A stretch of 64,000 bases of DNA, taken from the NCBI GenBank assembly GCA_022559845.1, contig CM040118.1, positions 158,492,331-158,556,330 of the forward strand, in the 5' to 3' direction. Origin of the DNA: Amorphophallus konjac. Its lineage: Eukaryota; Streptophyta; Magnoliopsida; Alismatales; Araceae. Position numbers and translations under genes: made by a program. A model generated the notes under the pieces. It searched no databases and was not told the DNA's origin. It saw only the letters and a program-made list of their open reading frames with translations. Shown here in pieces: positions 1 through 8,835 of this stretch (its first letter is position 1; every line of letters starts with the position of its first letter).

Positions 1-330
1 TCTAGAGCATTGATACTACACATCTTTGGCTAATCCATAATTTTATTTATTTTGTGTGTATTTTTTCTTGCAAGGGTAATCAAGCTATAAACCCCCTTCA
101 TCGGCCGGCAGGTAGAAGGAGGAAGGAAGAACTTACAATCTCACCCGCTTCATACAAGGTACATGCGATCATCTTTGTATTTTTGAGGTAACCCCTCTGA
201 CGATCACCCACCATAGAGCATCAATTGCTCATCCTCTTTTCCTTTATGTCCCTCATATTTTAGCACATTTTCCCCAATTTCCATTTTAAATCTTTTCCCC
301 CTCTTTTAAAATATCTATATGACACGTTCA
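1..330. other. Unassigned AT-rich sequence left of the LTR array
   Basis: No ORF, LTR end, RNA gene or repeat is recognised here. Similarity to the two complete copies of the large LTR (10676-16370 and 18211-21938) begins only at about 331, where all copies read GGCGTGACCCTGACTAG. This stretch therefore lies beyond a truncation point of the first LTR. It could be another repeat or unique DNA. Confidence 0.5.
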
Positions 331-1092
331 CAGGCGTGACCCTGACTAGTCAATCGTTACTGTAGTTCTTGGTTCAGTTCAGTGAGTATCTCAGTCTCCG
401 TCGTTCTCAGCGTCTGTAGCGAGATACCTGTGGCGCAGTGTAAGACGTCAGTGGATGCATCTGGCTGTTCTTATAGTGAGGAGGTGCTTCCGTCACTTGG
501 CGCATGACTCTCGTGTTTCTCGGAGTCTGTGTTCCCCTTCCGATGGTGAGGACACGCGCCGCATTACTCGACGGAGCACACGGAGCACGCCAGCATCCCT
601 TTGGCTCGACGATCACTTGGCGGACTAGCGGAGTTATCTTCATTTATTTTATACTTTAGGCCATGCTGGGCCTTGGTTTAGTCCCTGCGTGGACACTTTT
701 TATTATTATGGACCTTTGTAGGCCAATTGGGGCCAATTAGGCTTCCATTGGGTGATGTTAGGCTTATTAGTTAGGCAAAGGGGAGAGTGGGCCACCTTGT
801 GATCCACCCTTCTTGGCCCATTTGGGCTGACCACCTTCTCACATGAGTTGACCCATTGGGATTTGCGCCCCCCCCCCCTTGTGGGCTAGGGTTTGGACGC
901 CCCCTTCATCTCCTCCAAGAGGAGGAGGTGGCAGCCGCCCCCACTCCTACTTTCTAGGAGTGGAGTGCGCCCCCCTCCTTGATTCAAGGAAAGGAGCGCA
1001 CCCCACCTTCCCAAAGAAAGAAGTGCGCCCCTTTTTGTTTGAATTCCCCCCCCCCCTTGCTAGGGTTTTGAACCCTAATTCCCCTCCCCACA

Positions 1093-1099
1093 TATAAAA
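1093..1099 (+). promoter_or_regulatory. TATA box of the chromovirus 5' LTR
   Basis: TATAAAA in the context CCCACATATAAAACC, about 550 bp into the LTR. The copy in the 3' LTR is at 6045-6051. Transcription would start roughly 30 bp downstream, which places the hairpin array in the 5' untranslated leader. Confidence 0.6.
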
Positions 1100-1196
1100 C
1101 CTCATGTATTTTTCTTTGGAGAATTATTATGAATGGAAGAAAAAAAAGAATTGTTGGTTCTCCTAGAAGGTGGTTGCGCCCTCCTCCTTGTTCATC

Positions 1197-1341
1197 CTTG
1201 CTCCTGCGACGGGAGCAAGCCCGGGGTGTGACTCCCCATCCCCTCGGTGCGACGCCGAGGTTCCCCCTCTCTTCCGCCTTGCTCCTGCGATGGGATCAAG
1301 CCCGGGGTGCGACTCCCCATCCCCTTGGTGCGACGCCAAGG
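1197..1341 (+). repeat. Six consecutive hairpins with a shared TGYGAY loop
   Basis: Two tandem triplets of short inverted repeats. The stems are CTTGCTCC/GGAGCAAG (1197-1219), GGGG/CCCC (1223-1237), CCTCGG/CCGAGG (1242-1260), a mismatched repeat of the first (1278-1300), GGGG/CCCC (1304-1318) and CCTTGG/CCAAGG (1323-1341). Each loop contains TGCGAC, TGTGAC or TGCGAT. The third and sixth stems differ by a compensatory exchange (C-G against T-A). The same array is in the 3' LTR at 6149-6293. Confidence 0.75.
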
Positions 1342-2976
1342 CATCTATCCTCTGCGTTCATCCACGCCGCCCTCGCAAGCCCTCGTCTTCATCTCCTCCA
1401 TCAAGCTTGAAGATCAAGATAATCTGCACCCTGCAGATCCGAGGTAGAATTGAAGCCCTACTTGCAGAGGCGACCACGACGTCCACAGTGCGAATCAGGC
1501 CGAGAGTTCTTCTGTGAGTTTGTTCCTCTCCAAGTCCTCGATCCAGAGGTGGTCTCGCCTCGTTTCGACTTTGGCACTGTTCGTGGCCTCCATTCTCCCA
1601 CGACTACGCAGAATCCAATCGAATCAACCCGCCCAGAGGGTGCAGTTGGGTGCTGTTCTTGTCACGATTCCTCCTTCGGTTTTCTGCCCATGTCTTCTTC
1701 TTCAACATTGTAGCCCTCAGCGTCCCGGAACCAACCCAGGTGGTTTCGTCAGATTCCGACCCCGTTTCAGAAAATTTCACCACAGCCATCGTACCTCTAT
1801 CCGACTGATCACCCAAAAGATAGAAGCTTACCACTGTTGCGACTGCGCCCAGCCTGGTGATGTGATGAGGCTCATCTTCTGATGGTTCGAACAACTTTTT
1901 GTCCTCTTTCCAACGCCGCAAGTCTCGCCTCATTTCGACAATCGTGCTGTGCGTGGCGTTCATTCTCGTGGGACCGCGCAGATCAACCTATGCAGTCTGA
2001 CCCCCGAATCAGCAACGACTTGCAGAGACTCTCCCGGCCAACCTCGACCAGATCTGACCGAGCCCTTTGGTTGGGAGCTGCTGCTCTGCGTTCCCGACGT
2101 CCTCCCTCAAGCGGCGCCCCACTCGCCTACCGGAGCAACAAGTTATCATTTTTACCGTGCGAGCGCGCTGTTCTGTGTGCAGGAGACCAGTCACGGATTG
2201 CAGAAGACCTCACGGCCACCACGGTGTGAATATGCATGCCCGCTTTGGCTGACGCGTCCTCCTGTGACCTAGCTTCGCACTCCCACTGACGGCGTCCCAT
2301 TCGGACTCCGGACCGGCTCGTGGTAGAGTTCGCCGCCGACCTGCACGCGGCTGCGAACCGGCAGATTACCGTTTGGGAACCTCTTCGCGGCCAACCCTTC
2401 ACCGAGTGCCGCCCGTCAGCCCGTGCATCAGCAGCCCCGAATTCTATTCTTGTAGCCTGTTATCTCCCTGCGAGGAGTGGGCATTTTTGGTTGGAGTGTA
2501 TTATTGTTGTCGTGTGTATCGGGGTTGTTGTTCTCGGCCGGGGTTCTTCCCCACGCCTAGGCGTGGAGGTACGCGCGACGCTCCTACTCTGTTGCTTTGC
2601 TTTACTAGTATGCTATTCTATATGTCGCGTGAGCGTGTAGGATCCTAGCCATTTTTTTGTAATTCACCATGCGAATGTGAGTTGAGAGCACCCGTCCCGC
2701 GCCCCTAATGAGCACCGAGCTCGAATTAGACTCCCCTAGTCATTCGGCGGTTCCTTAGCTGCTGAGATCCCTGCGCTTCCCTCATAGGGACGGTCGTTGG
2801 GCTTGGATTTTTTGTTGAGAGACGCCTCCACCCGGAGGAACGCTACGGAGGTCAGCCGCCCGGCTTACCTTTGGCGTGCGAGTGCTGGCCGCACTTCATT
2901 GCATTCGTAGGTCCTAGCCCGTTTCGGTCCCATCCCGCATCAAATTGGTATCAGAGCATATTGTCCCGCATCAAAT

Positions 2977-2988
2977 TGGTATCAGAGC
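2977..2988 (+). promoter_or_regulatory. Primer-binding site, initiator-Met tRNA type
   Basis: TGGTATCAGAGC begins 4 bp after the 5' LTR end (2973). It matches the 3' end of plant initiator-Met tRNA used by chromoviruses. An identical copy lies inside the LTR at 2946-2957. Confidence 0.9.
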
Positions 2989-3149
2989 TTAGAGAACCAG
3001 TTTGTTCTAACAATTTGGGGTCTTAGGTCATTTGAGTCTTTAGGTTGTCTAGGGTGCATTGAGTCTCTTAGTTCATCTAGGTAACCTACCATTGCATTGT
3101 CATTTTAGGTTTGTGTCTAGTTAGAGTTTTATCCTTGTCTCGTTGAGTC

Positions 3150-4358
3150 TTGCATGTCCAGCTCACCGCCAGCCCCATGGTGGTTCCTCGAGCCCACGTG
3201 TCAGATTGGTCATCCCTGGTGGCCCAATTCGAGGATCTTATGGCACGACCCCTAGGTGTCGCCCCTACCACTCAGTCGTCGGGAGACCCGATCCCTATAC
3301 CGATGACCGAGTCGTTCCAGCGCCCTGTCATGTCCGTGGCGGTCCTACCTAATGGGTTGCATACGGAGATCGACTTCATCAGTAGGGTTCCATCTAATTG
3401 GGTCTCACAGGACATTGTTGAGTCTCTCTCTAAGACTGGGGAGATTGTTCTCCACGGTGGCTTAGCTTTTATCGAGTTTCAACGGTGGTTCGGCCCCGTT
3501 CTATATCACGATGGCGCATGGTGTAAGATCGACACACTTGCTGGTCCATGCATCATTTTAGGGCAAACTTGGTTGGAGGAGAGAAGAGCGACCATCGACC
3601 TGGATAGGAGGACCTGCACCTTACACCCATCTCACCTTCCAGGCGAGTTCGTCTTCCACGACGGCGCTGTGCCGACCACCTCCGTGTCGCTAGCCACCCA
3701 CCCCCAGCGATCCACTCCGCCTCCGGGCTCATGTCCCCCACCTGGGCTTGTTCCGGTGACTTACGAGGCTGAACAGGAGTTGGCTGAGGAGTACCTAACT
3801 GAGGTTGAGGAGTTAGGGAATGATCCCATGGAGCACCCAGTCGTGCCTGAACCTTTGGAGGTTAGGGCCGACACTCTCGGCCCGAGACCCTCGACTGAGG
3901 GCCAGGGACCCCTCCACATCAAAGAGGACTCCATTTCCACTCCCGAGAGAGATGCTTCCCCCTTAGACCCTCATATAGAGCCATTCTTACCTTCCGAGGG
4001 TGAACTGGTCATTGGAGAGTCTTTAGCTAGCTGGCTAAGGGCGGGTCCACTTCTAGATGTCTCCATTCCTTGCTATACACCCATGGGACCAGCCCTCCCA
4101 ATAGTACCCCTTAACTCCTTTCACACCACTTTTCGGTCCTTCCGCTTTCTTGAAAATGTGAAGGACTTCCTTAGGAGTTTAGATTGTCAATGGGAGTTGA
4201 CATATATGTTGACCTTAGGGTCTGACCAACCCTATAGTCATAGCTTTACACTCCCTGCTATGGGTTCTATTACCTCGGTCTACACCATAGGACATATCAC
4301 CTCTGAGGTCCTTTTATTATTTCCCATACCCATGGAGGTTGATTTTGTCCCCTCTTGA
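3150..4358 (+). CDS. Element-specific protein with a protease-like segment lacking DSG
   Basis: A 402-codon ORF in the non-autonomous chromovirus. Residues ~60-170 resemble the retropepsin region of the full chromovirus at 47-58 kb: a DG-WC block, then CIILGQTWLEE in place of SIILGRPWLF, then TCTLHP. The catalytic DSG position reads DFI, so proteolysis is unlikely. At residue ~205 comes YEAEQELAEE, which in the full element lies before the protease, so the block order is rearranged. The remaining half is acidic and Pro-rich, with no domain I recognise. A decayed homologue at 63926-63723 shares the C-terminus (GSITSVYT...) and stops at nearly the same place, which supports this as a real ORF end. 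An earlier start is possible. The function is unknown. Confidence 0.7.
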   Translation: MHVQLTASPMVVPRAHVSDWSSLVAQFEDLMARPLGVAPTTQSSGDPIPIPMTESFQRPVMSVAVLPNGLHTEIDFISRVPSNWVSQDIVESLSKTGEIVLHGGLAFIEFQRWFGPVLYHDGAWCKIDTLAGPCIILGQTWLEERRATIDLDRRTCTLHPSHLPGEFVFHDGAVPTTSVSLATHPQRSTPPPGSCPPPGLVPVTYEAEQELAEEYLTEVEELGNDPMEHPVVPEPLEVRADTLGPRPSTEGQGPLHIKEDSISTPERDASPLDPHIEPFLPSEGELVIGESLASWLRAGPLLDVSIPCYTPMGPALPIVPLNSFHTTFRSFRFLENVKDFLRSLDCQWELTYMLTLGSDQPYSHSFTLPAMGSITSVYTIGHITSEVLLLFPIPMEVDFVPS

Positions 4359-5583
4359 GGAACCTAGCTTTCCTTGCCTCCCTCATGAGCCCGTTGCCCC
4401 ATACATTAGAGCGCCTGAAGGTGATCATCTGCACCTGGGTGAATGTCGGACATGGGCAAGTATAGTAAAGGGACCTGTCGGGAGGGGTCATCATTTCTTT
4501 GACCCATTCGATCCCCTCCCTAGTGAGCCTCTCGACTCGTATTCTTTTCCCCACCTTGTCGAGAAGGTCCATTATCACACCCCATCCAGACCTACTAGTC
4601 AACATCTCACCTCGCATACACCCAGGCGCCAGAGTTTAGGAGGCCGGGGACACATGTCTCTCTCTCATGTTTCTCCATGTCCCTCATCATATAGGGGTAA
4701 TGTCATGAGTGAGTTTGGGGTTATTCGTCCTCCTGAGTCTACCATATTTAGTAGGACACATGTGCATGATAGATCATACTTCGGTTGTCCAGGTCCTCCC
4801 CATGTTGTCAAGTCTGGTAGATGTCATAGGCATATTAGATCCATATTTGGATGTCCAGGACCACCCCTGCATTCACGTAGGTATGAGTCTACCCATCTTA
4901 TTCGGAGTCTGCATCATCACCACCTTGAGGCCAGCAACGCACGTTATAAGGAGTTAGCTGACGCACAACGACACACCCGTGAGTTCCATAAGGGAGAGTA
5001 TGTCATGATCAGGGTCAGACCTGAACGTTTTCCTTCGGGGACCGTGAAGAAACTCCAGGCCCGCGGTGCTGGACCCTTCCGAGTCTTGACGCGAATTGGG
5101 TCGAATGTGTATGAGATTGAGCTGCCAGAAGGCTATGGGATCTGTTCGACGTTCAATGTCTCAGATTTAGTGGCATATCGGGACCCCGCGGTGATTCCCA
5201 GTGAGCTTTTTGAGCCCTCCCCTCCTATTGAGAGTGTTACACCTTCTGAGAGTCCACCTCCTCCAGCCCCATTACAGAAACGCGAGCATATAGATTGCAT
5301 ACTGGATGAGCAGGTGACCACTACCAGGAGCGGAGCCTACCAACGCTTCCTAGTGCGTTGGAGAGGGCGCCCTGCGACAGATGACACCTGGATCACACGA
5401 GGAGAGCTAGAGAGGATCGACCCCGACTTGCTGGAGCGCCACTTGAGCGACCGTGACCCTTACTCGACAGGGTCGAGTTCTTCCCACCCGGGGAGAATTG
5501 GTGAGGACACGCGCCGCATTACTCGACGGAGCACACGGAGCACGCCAGCATCCCTTTGGCTCGGCGATCACTTGGCGGACTAG
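4339..5583 (+). CDS. Integrase C-terminal tail with chromodomain
   Basis: A 414-codon ORF overlapping the previous one by 20 bp in another frame. The first ~190 residues have no recognised domain and contain the phrase FGCPGPP twice. From about residue 193 (NARYKELADAQRH) it is the C-terminal part of a chromovirus integrase, including VRPERFPSG and FNVSDLVAYRDPAVIPSELF. A chromodomain follows at ~316-370 (ILDEQVTTTRSGAY, FLVRWRGRP, DDTWI). Known chromodomains steer integration toward marked chromatin. The integrase zinc-binding and D,D-35-E parts are absent, so it cannot integrate by itself. It is very close to the tail of the 49809-51887 ORF. The reading frame runs about 85 bp into the 3' LTR, as in that element. 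Confidence 0.85.
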   Translation: MILSPLEEPSFPCLPHEPVAPYIRAPEGDHLHLGECRTWASIVKGPVGRGHHFFDPFDPLPSEPLDSYSFPHLVEKVHYHTPSRPTSQHLTSHTPRRQSLGGRGHMSLSHVSPCPSSYRGNVMSEFGVIRPPESTIFSRTHVHDRSYFGCPGPPHVVKSGRCHRHIRSIFGCPGPPLHSRRYESTHLIRSLHHHHLEASNARYKELADAQRHTREFHKGEYVMIRVRPERFPSGTVKKLQARGAGPFRVLTRIGSNVYEIELPEGYGICSTFNVSDLVAYRDPAVIPSELFEPSPPIESVTPSESPPPPAPLQKREHIDCILDEQVTTTRSGAYQRFLVRWRGRPATDDTWITRGELERIDPDLLERHLSDRDPYSTGSSSSHPGRIGEDTRRITRRSTRSTPASLWLGDHLAD

Positions 5584-7928
5584 CGGAGTTATCTTCATTT
5601 ATTTTATACTTTAGGCCATGCTGGGCCTTGGTTTAGTCCCTGCGTGGACACTTTTTATTATTATGGACCTTTGTAGGCCAATTGGGGCCAATTAGGCTTC
5701 CATTGGGTGATGTTAGGCTTATTAGTTAGGCAAAGGGGAGAGTGGGCCACCTTGTGATCCACCCTTCTTGGCCCATTTGGGCTGACCACCTTCCCACATG
5801 AGTTGGCCCATTGGGATTTGCGCCCCCCCCCTTGTGGGCTAGGGTTTGGGCGCCCCCTTCATCTCCTCCAAGAGGAGGAGGTGGCAGCCGCCCCCACTCC
5901 TACTTTCTAGGAGTGGAGTGCGCCCCCCTCCTTGATTCAAGGAAAGGAGCGCACCCCACCTTCCCAAAGAAAGAAGTGAGCCCCTTTTTGTTTGAATTCC
6001 CCCCCCCCTTGCTAGGGTTCTGAACCCTAATTCCCCTCCCCACATATAAAACCTCATGTATTTTTCTTTGGAGAATTATTATGAATGGAAGAAAAAAAAG
6101 AATTGCTGGTTCTCCTAGAAGGTGGCTGCGCCCTTCTCCTTGTTCATCCTTGCTCCTGCGACGGGAGCAAGCCCGGGGTGTGACTCCCCATCCCCTCGGT
6201 GCGACGCCGAGGTTCCTCCTCTCTTCCTCCTTGCTCCTGCGATGGGATCAAGCCCGGGGTGCGACTCCCCATCCCCTTGGTGCGACGCCAAGGCATCTAT
6301 CCTCTGCGTTCATCCACGCCGCCCTCGCAAGCCCTCGTCTTCATCTCCTCCATCAAGCTTGAAGATCAAGATAATCTGCACCCTGCAGATCCGAGGCAGA
6401 ATTGAAGCCCTACTTGCAGAGGCGACCACGACGTCCACAGTGCGAATCAGGCCGAGAGTTCTTCTGTGAGTTTGTTCCTCTCCAAGTCCTCTTCGATCCA
6501 GAGGTGGTCTCGCCTCGTTTCGACTTCGGCACTGTTCGTGGCCTCCATTCTCCCACGACTACGCAGAATCCATTCGAATCAACCCGCCCAGAGGGTGCAG
6601 TTGGGTGCTGTTCTTGTCACGATTCCTCCTTCGGTTTTCTGCCCATGTCTTCTTCTTCAACATTGTAGCCCTCAGCGTCCCGGAACCAACCCAGGTGGTT
6701 TCGTCAGATTCCGACCCCGTTTCAGAAAATTTCACCACGGCCATCGTACCTCCATCCGACTGATCGCCCAAAAGACAGAAGCTTACCACTGTTGCGACTG
6801 CGCCCAGCCTGGTGATGTGATGAGGCTCATCTTCTGATGGTTCGAACAACTTTTTGTCCTCTTTCCAACGCCGCAAGTCTCGCCTCATTTCGATGATCGT
6901 GCTGTGTGTGGCGTTCATTCTCGTGGGACCGCGCAGATCAACCTGTGCAGTCCGACCCCCGAATCAGCAACGACTTGCAGAGACTCTCCCGGCCAACCTC
7001 GACCAGATCTGACCGAGCCCTTTGGTTGGGAGCTGCTGCTCTGCGTCCCCGACGTCCTCCCTCAAGCGGCACCCCGCTCGCCTACCGGAGCAACAAGTTA
7101 TCATTTTTACCGTGCGAGCGCGCTGTTCTATGTGCAGGAGACCAGTCATGGATTGCAGAAGACCTCACGGCCACCACGGTGTGAATATGCATGCCCGCTT
7201 TGGCCGACGCGTCCTCCTGTGACCTAGCTTCACACTCCCACTGACGGCGTCCCATTCGGACTCCGGACCGGCTCGTGGTAGAGTTCGCCGCCGACCTGCG
7301 CGCGGCTGTGAACCGGCAGATTACCGTTCGGGAACCTCTTCGCGGCCAACCCTTCACCGAGTGCCGCCCGTCAGCCCGTGCATCGGCAGCCCCAAATTCT
7401 ATTGTTGTAGCCTGTTATCTCCCTGCGAGGAGTGGGCATTTTTGGTTGGAGTGTATTATTGTTGTCGTGTGTATCGGGGTTGTTGTTCTCGGCCGGGGTT
7501 CTTCCCCACGCCTAGGCGTGGAGGTACGCGTGACGCTCCTACTCTGTTGCTTTGCTTTACTAGTATGCTATTCTATATGTCGCGTGAGCGTGTAGGATCC
7601 TAGCCATTTTTTTGTAATTCACTGCTCGAATGTGAGTTGAGAGCACCCGTCGCGCGCCCCTAATGAGCACCGAGCTCGAATTAGACTCCCCTAGTCGTTC
7701 GGCGGTTCCTTAGCCGCTGAGATCCCCGCGCTTCCCTCATAGGGACGGTCGTTGGGCTTGTATTTTTTGTTGAGAGACGCCTCCACCCGGAGGAACGCTA
7801 CGGAGGTCAGCCGCCCGGCTTGCCTTTGGCGTGCGAGTGCTGGCCGCACTTCATTGCATTCGTAGGTCCTAGCCCGTTTCGGTCCCATCCCGCATCAAAT
7901 TGGTATCAGAGCATATTGTCCCGCATCA
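5499..7928 (+). repeat. 3' LTR of the non-autonomous chromovirus
   Basis: The same length as the 5' LTR (2,430 bp) with scattered substitutions. It repeats the TATA box (6045-6051), the hairpin array (6149-6293), the 16-bp palindrome (7506-7521) and the internal PBS copy (7901-7912). The right target duplication TCCGA follows at 7929-7933. Confidence 0.92.
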
Positions 7929-8835
7929 TCCGAGTTAGTCTGTTCTTGGCTTCGTCCAACTTCAGCTTCCCCTTTCGAGTTGGTCTGTTCTCGGCTTGGC
8001 CGAGGATAGCTTTGTGTTGCGTGCACGACGATCTAGTCATGTATGCGTCTGTGTCTGTTGTCTGTCTAGGTCTTTTCTAGGACTTTTGCCTAGTTTTATG
8101 GGCTTTAGCCCTTGGGCTAATGGTTGGCTGACAGATCGGTAACTCCTAACTTTGTGAGATCAGGGTTCGGCCTGCTATCACTGTTTGGAGTAGTTTAGGG
8201 AGTTGTGCTTTGCACGGTAGCCGTGTTCTCGTTCCTTACGGCTTTGCTTTTCCCTTTTCTTTTAGTCGTTCTACTCCTGCTCTCCCAGTTTTCTTTTACA
8301 GCTTACTAGTAGTAGTTTTTCTTGCTTTCTTTTCTGCTTTACGACTACTGCTGTTTTAGTTGTTGTTCCGTGTTACTGTGTTATTTTTCAGTGGGGATCC
8401 ACGTGACCCCTATTGAGCCAGTGACACGAGACTCACCCCTGCTTTTCAGGTGTGGTCGTCTCTACTTCCTTCGCGGTTCCTGGTGTGGTGTGCTCGTAGT
8501 TGCCAGCGATACCTATGTCGAGCTTCCCCCTACCTCAATGTACATTTTTCTTTCTATAGGACTGTACTTGTCTTTGCTTTGGACTGGACTCTGGTATAAT
8601 TGTTAATCTAAACTGTTAATTAAAAAAGTAATTTTATTTCTGCTATTTTAGCAAACTGATCTAATGAAATTTAATTGCTTAATATTATATCTGCGACTTC
8701 AATGTACTACATAACAATCCTTTTATCCCTCCAGAGCTTTACAGCTCTTGGGACGCTTCACGGGTTCCAGGTGGTATCGGGTCTACTCGGTAGTCCTATC
8801 AGGTATATCCAGTATCCGGAGTCCAGGTCATCATA

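Larger units (their letters stand above)
544..2973 (+). repeat. 5' LTR of the non-autonomous chromovirus
   Basis: This 2,430-bp repeat has TG...CA ends. It holds a TATA box (1093-1099), a six-hairpin array in the predicted leader (1197-1341) and a perfect palindrome CCACGCCTAGGCGTGG (2551-2566). Near its 3' end there is an extra copy of the primer-binding site (2946-2957), 31 bp upstream of the real one (2977-2988). Short ORFs inside it are not conserved proteins. Confidence 0.92.
544..7928 (+). mobile_element. Non-autonomous chromovirus (Ty3/gypsy), complete, 7,385 bp
   Basis: The two LTRs are 2,430 bp each (544-2973 and 5499-7928), nearly identical, begin TGGTGAGG and end CCGCATCA. They are flanked by the direct repeat TCCGA (539-543, 7929-7933). 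A PBS matching initiator-Met tRNA (TGGTATCAGAGC, 2977-2988) follows the 5' LTR. A polypurine tract (GGGGAGAAT, 5490-5498) precedes the 3' LTR. The internal domain is only 2,525 bp. It has no Gag zinc knuckle, RT, RNase H or integrase catalytic core, but keeps an integrase tail with a chromodomain. High LTR identity and an intact target duplication suggest recent insertion, so enzymes must have come from another element. The chromovirus at 47249-57702 has matching ends and chromodomain. Confidence 0.92.
331..8835 (+). repeat. 5'-truncated large LTR (copy 1), interrupted by a chromovirus
   Basis: Two segments, 331-543 and 7934-8835, match consecutive parts of the 3,728-bp LTRs at 10676-16370 and 18211-21938. 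Only the last ~1.1 kb of the LTR is present. The gap is a complete nested element (544-7928) with its 5-bp duplication TCCGA at 539-543 and 7929-7933. The LTR ends at 8835, just before a primer-binding site at 8838. That PBS differs from the copy at 16373 (TGGTATCTGAACG against TGGTATCAGAGCG), so this priming site has decayed. Confidence 0.85.

Noticed and set aside
1129..2648. Several ORFs repeated at 6081-7603
   Set aside because: Duplicated only because they lie in the two LTRs. They overlap one another in all frames and match no protein family.
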